Shown here piece after piece: positions 59,001 to 64,000 of a stretch of DNA of 64,000 bases. Position numbers and translations under genes: made by a program. The stretch's first letter is position 1, and each line of letters opens with the position of its first letter. Origin of the DNA: Mycobacterium haemophilum DSM 44634 (lineage in GTDB: Bacteria > Actinomycetota > Actinomycetes > Mycobacteriales > Mycobacteriaceae); assembly GCF_000340435.2 (NCBI RefSeq), contig NZ_CP011883.2, forward strand, positions 3,518,687 through 3,582,686. The letters are read 5' to 3'. A model generated the notes under the pieces. That model was not told the origin of the DNA. It did not search any database and was given only the letters and a program-made list of their open reading frames with translations.

Positions 59001-59279
59001 ATGTTGGCGTTGCATGGATTTATGGCCAAGGCGGTGCCCACCGTGGTGACCGGTGCGGTTGGGGTTGCGGCCTACGAGGCGGTGCGCAAGGGGTTCGCGA
59101 AAGTTCCGCTGCGCGCAGCGACCGTCACCGTCACGGCCTGGGGCATCCGTATTGCCCGCGAGGCCGAACGCAAAGCCGGCGAAAGTGCTGAACGGGCCCG
59201 ACTCACCACTGCCGATGTGATCGCCGAGGCCAAAGAGCGTCTAGCAGACGACATCGCACCGGCGACACCGACCGAGTGA
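59001..59279 (+). CDS. DUF1490 protein (Rv0968-like)
   Basis: Protein of 92 residues with the start LHGFMAKAVPTVVTGAVGVAAYEAVRK (one hydrophobic helix) and the amphipathic region EAERKAGESAERARLTTADVIAEAKERL. It always accompanies csoR and ctpV in mycobacteria as far as I know; a membrane-associated accessory role in copper export is inferred. ATG 59001 is chosen over TTG 58995 for spacing from AAAGGGGAA. Ten bases before ctpV. Confidence 0.85.
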   Translation: MLALHGFMAKAVPTVVTGAVGVAAYEAVRKGFAKVPLRAATVTVTAWGIRIAREAERKAGESAERARLTTADVIAEAKERLADDIAPATPTE

Positions 59280-59289
59280 GGCAACACCA

Positions 59290-61701
<2,412 letters not shown>

Positions 61702-61889
61702 TTTGACCGCTGAGAAATTGAGGGGCGCGAAGACAGACACAGCGGATTTGATTGCAGCAGAAACGCTCTCGTCCCTCAGCACGCCGCCTGATCGCCCAGC
61801 AGGTGTCTCGAAGATGGATGCCGATAGGCAACGAAGCAACCGCTATACGGCGGCTCACCGACGTATCGTGGAACTGATTGCGCGGCATC

Positions 61890-62702
61890 TCACTGAATCG
61901 CCACAAGAAACGTACGGACCACAGCCACCGCCTCCTGGCGGAGCCTCGCGGCCGTCCCGTCATCGTCCACCTCGGCGAGGAAAGCGGCGTAGGCGTGTGG
62001 ACCGTCCTGTTCGATCGACGCGAATCGTTCAGCGAGCAGCTGCAGCGCGTCGCGTACCTGCTCGTGAGTGTGGATTGTGCTCTGCTCTGCGCTGCGGTGC
62101 ACCCAGCGTCAGCGGGACCGTCCCGTTGTTCTCGTGGCGATCCTGGAAGGCCAGGATCTTCAACACCGTGTAAGAGGATGTTGGCGACGCGCACGGTGAC
62201 CCGCGACCTCCCGCCATCATCGAGCCGGTCCGCTTCGATCTCGCACTCGAAGTAGTCCTGCGTAACGAGCTGCGCACCACGCACGTTGAATGCTCCGAGG
62301 CCGGACCCGGTGCCTTGCTTGGGTTTGAAGATCTGCCCCTGCATCGACCTGGTCGGTCTCGCAGAGAAACTCCAGGATGACCGTGACGCCTTCTACGTTC
62401 CTCTTCCATCGGAATGAGTGCTCCGCCGTGAACTTCGCCTTCTTCAGGTTGTTCTCCAGCGTCCGGTACGCTTCGGGGCTCTCGTCCTCAACTGCCAGCC
62501 CGATCGCGAGGTCGATGTCAGTCGTGCCGACGTGCGGCCGCGCGCCTTCCGGAAGGGTGCCGACGATATAGCGCGGCGCGAGACCGCCAGCGAGGTACAC
62601 GCGGTTGCTCCATGGACCGATGTCGCCGAGCACTGTGACGAGAGCCCGTTCGCAGCGGGCCGTCGTTGCCTCGTCGTAGTCGCTGTAGTGGCGCTTACTC
62701 AA
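61890..62702 (-). pseudogene. Frameshifted AbiEii-like nucleotidyltransferase
   Basis: From TTG 62702, coupled to the antitoxin stop as TTGA, the frame reads SKRHYSDYDEATTARC, VYLAGGLAPRYIVGTLP, VGTTDIDLAIGLAVED (catalytic G.TDID) and VILEFLCETDQ. At 62336-62339 a run of four G (minus strand) shifts the frame. The next frame gives QIFKPKQGTGSGLGAFNVRGAQLV to VANIL, a second shift gives YTVLKILAFQDRHEN, and the C-terminus ALQLLAERFASIEQDGP... ends at 61890 in a third. The core catalytic part is intact; the C-terminal half is scrambled. Confidence 0.75.
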
Positions 62703-63930
62703 AAGCCGATAACCTCCTCGCGGAGTCGGTTCGCCTGCTCGCGCCCGCGTCGCGGGTCTTGGCGCAGGTCGAAGTACAACCGGAAGCGATTGACCGTCGA
62801 TACCTTCTCCACCGTGGTGTGAAAGACGAGAGCGTGTCCTTCGCCGCTTGCTTAAGCAGAATGTTGTGGCCTTCGTCAACGATTTCGGCGCCCACGACCT
62901 CCACAGCATCGGCGAGAACCACGGTCTCCGTGATCCATATGTCAGTGACAGGGATAGAGGTGATGAACGGAGCTAGGCGCGCCGCCCCGGCCGGACCGGT
63001 CACTGCATGATCGACCTTCGCCTCCGCGAGAATGCCGCTGAGGGTCTGCGGATGGGCGCGGCTGTCACGCACGAGGCGGAACGCGCGGACTTGAGTTACC
63101 CGGCGATCACGCATCTCCTCGGCCCAGAGATCCAGCAGCGCCGTCGGGTTGGACACGCGACGGGTGCGCTTGGGTCCACTTCCTTGAACCTCGACTAGTC
63201 GGTCACGTTCCAGGCGTGCGAGGACACGGTGTGCTTGTCCAACTGAAACATTGGCAGCATTCGCTAGGTCGCGAACTTGCCACCAGCGCAGCGGCTCAAG
63301 CAGGAGCGCTTGCGCGGCCACTCCGGCCTTGCCAGTGAGTTTGACTGGCGGTTCATAACGCTTTTCGCGTGGGGCGGAGGTTGGACGCCCCTTCGTCCAC
63401 ACGAACAAGCCAGGCAGCTCGACGCGCATGTTGCCTTGAGCATCGATGATGCATACGCCGGCATCCTCCAGGAGACGGCGCGCTTCCTCGGTCGTAGTTC
63501 GTGCCACGACTAGGAGATGCGTGTCATCCGGAAGTCGACGGGCGTATTCGATGTGCTGCCGAGCAGCGGCAGCGTTCGTCTCGCGCTGCGTCTTTACTTC
63601 TACGACGTGGGAGACGTCTCCAGCGCGGACCACAATGTCCGGCCGTTTGCGGCCGCCCGCAGCCGGCTTGGTCGCGACCCCGGGTATTTGATGGAGGATG
63701 CTGAGGGCGTCCCCTTCCAGCGGACCCTCAATATTCAGGATTATTGGTGTTGGACTGCCTGTTTCAGCTGGGCCTCCATAGATATCGGGATTGATCCGGA
63801 CGATCAAGCGGTGTTCATCGGCAGAGCCGCCGACGATACGGGCGAACACGCGACTTGAAATCGGATAGGGCGCGACCGTCGCATAAGCACACACCTCTAG
63901 CCCTACATGCGGGGAGAAGGGTCGGATCAT
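62699..63930 (-). pseudogene. AbiEi-like antitoxin with C-terminal frameshift
   Basis: The frame from 63930 carries a nuclease-like domain, GRKRPDIVVRAGDVSHVVEVKTQRET (PD-(D/E)xK-like D...ExK), at about 95-118. A linker WTKGRPTSAPREKRYEPPVKLTGKAG follows, then a winged helix QVRDLANAANVSVGQAHRVLARLERDRLVEV and NTase-neighbour sequence VEVVGAEIVDEGHNI. Near 62835 the true reading shifts to FHTTVEKVSTVNRFRLYFDLRQDP, ending at TGA 62701-62699; the unshifted frame ends at 62695. The start may lie later than 63930, since the first 30 residues are weak. Only one base separates this gene from being whole. Confidence 0.7.
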
Positions 63931-64000
63931 GGAGAACGACGGCAGGGACCGCAGGGATATGCTGACCGCAAGTCAGGTGCGTGAACTGACCGGCGTCCCG
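63929..64000 (+). CDS. Start of a helix-turn-helix protein, cut by the window end
   Basis: ATG 63929 after GGGGAGAAGGG opens MENDGRDRRDMLTASQVRELTGVP, a MerR/excisionase-like helix-turn-helix start. Its start codon overlaps the antitoxin start codon on the other strand (CATG at 63928-63931), so the two genes may share a control region. The rest lies outside the window. Confidence 0.5.
   Translation, partial: MENDGRDRRDMLTASQVRELTGVP

Overview
The window is chromosomal DNA of a slow-growing Mycobacterium that is close to, but not inside, the M. tuberculosis complex. GC is high and GTG starts are common. From memory, most proteins are recognisable orthologues of M. tuberculosis H37Rv Rv0871 back to Rv0836c, in the same order but read on the opposite strand. 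Segments absent from that H37Rv interval interrupt the backbone, and the last 5.5 kb jumps to the copper locus Rv0967-Rv0969. Ortholog names are from memory; no database was searched.

0-9.3 kb is a conserved backbone. It holds cspB, a membrane protein with moaA2-moaD2, a c-di-AMP (ydaO-type) riboswitch with a short rpfA, the Rv0863-moaC2-mog-moaE2 operon with two MIRU units set exactly at the mog/moaE2 junction, and the Rv0862c/XPB helicase pair.

9.3-17 kb is accessory. It holds a DUF35/thiolase relic, a small monooxygenase, and a tightly overlapped minus-strand cassette (EspR-like XRE regulator, ImmA/IrrE metallopeptidase, seven-helix-type membrane protein, P450). Divergent from the cassette is a gene of unknown family. 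A TetR/flavin monooxygenase pair and a methyltransferase follow. 17-26.7 kb is backbone fatty-acid and CoA metabolism: fadB, fadA, dapC, three START-like proteins, far with an in-frame DNA repeat, and kdc.

26.7-32.5 kb is a gene graveyard. It holds broken fadD16, a secreted-protein relic, acyl-CoA dehydrogenase scraps, a TetR scrap, a ferredoxin with an in-frame stop, and a broken SDR (Rv0851c). 32.6-44 kb returns to backbone with cysK2, lpqS, a RicR-type operator, mmcO, and narL flanked by two nearly duplicated sensor kinases. Relics of an IS3 transposase and methylmalonyl-CoA mutase follow, then an adenylate-forming ligase and lpqR.

44-56 kb is a second accessory island. It holds TetR/CocE hydrolase, CadD, methyltransferases, and a helix-turn-helix sensor gene. 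It also has a second member of the unknown family seen at 13.9 kb, scraps of an MFS gene and of the same helix-turn-helix gene, and a GMC oxidoreductase. A pyrimidine-salvage group ends it (cytidine deaminase, MFS transporter, uridine phosphorylase of the animal type).

56-64 kb begins with an intact MenAT2-like toxin-antitoxin pair with a well-formed operator, and continues with the CsoR operator, csoR, a DUF1490 protein and ctpV. A second, frameshifted AbiE-like nucleotidyltransferase/antitoxin pair closes the window, with the start of a helix-turn-helix gene running off the end.

The best candidates for an under-described system are the XRE-ImmA-membrane-P450 cassette and the unknown protein family that sits beside helix-turn-helix genes in both accessory islands.
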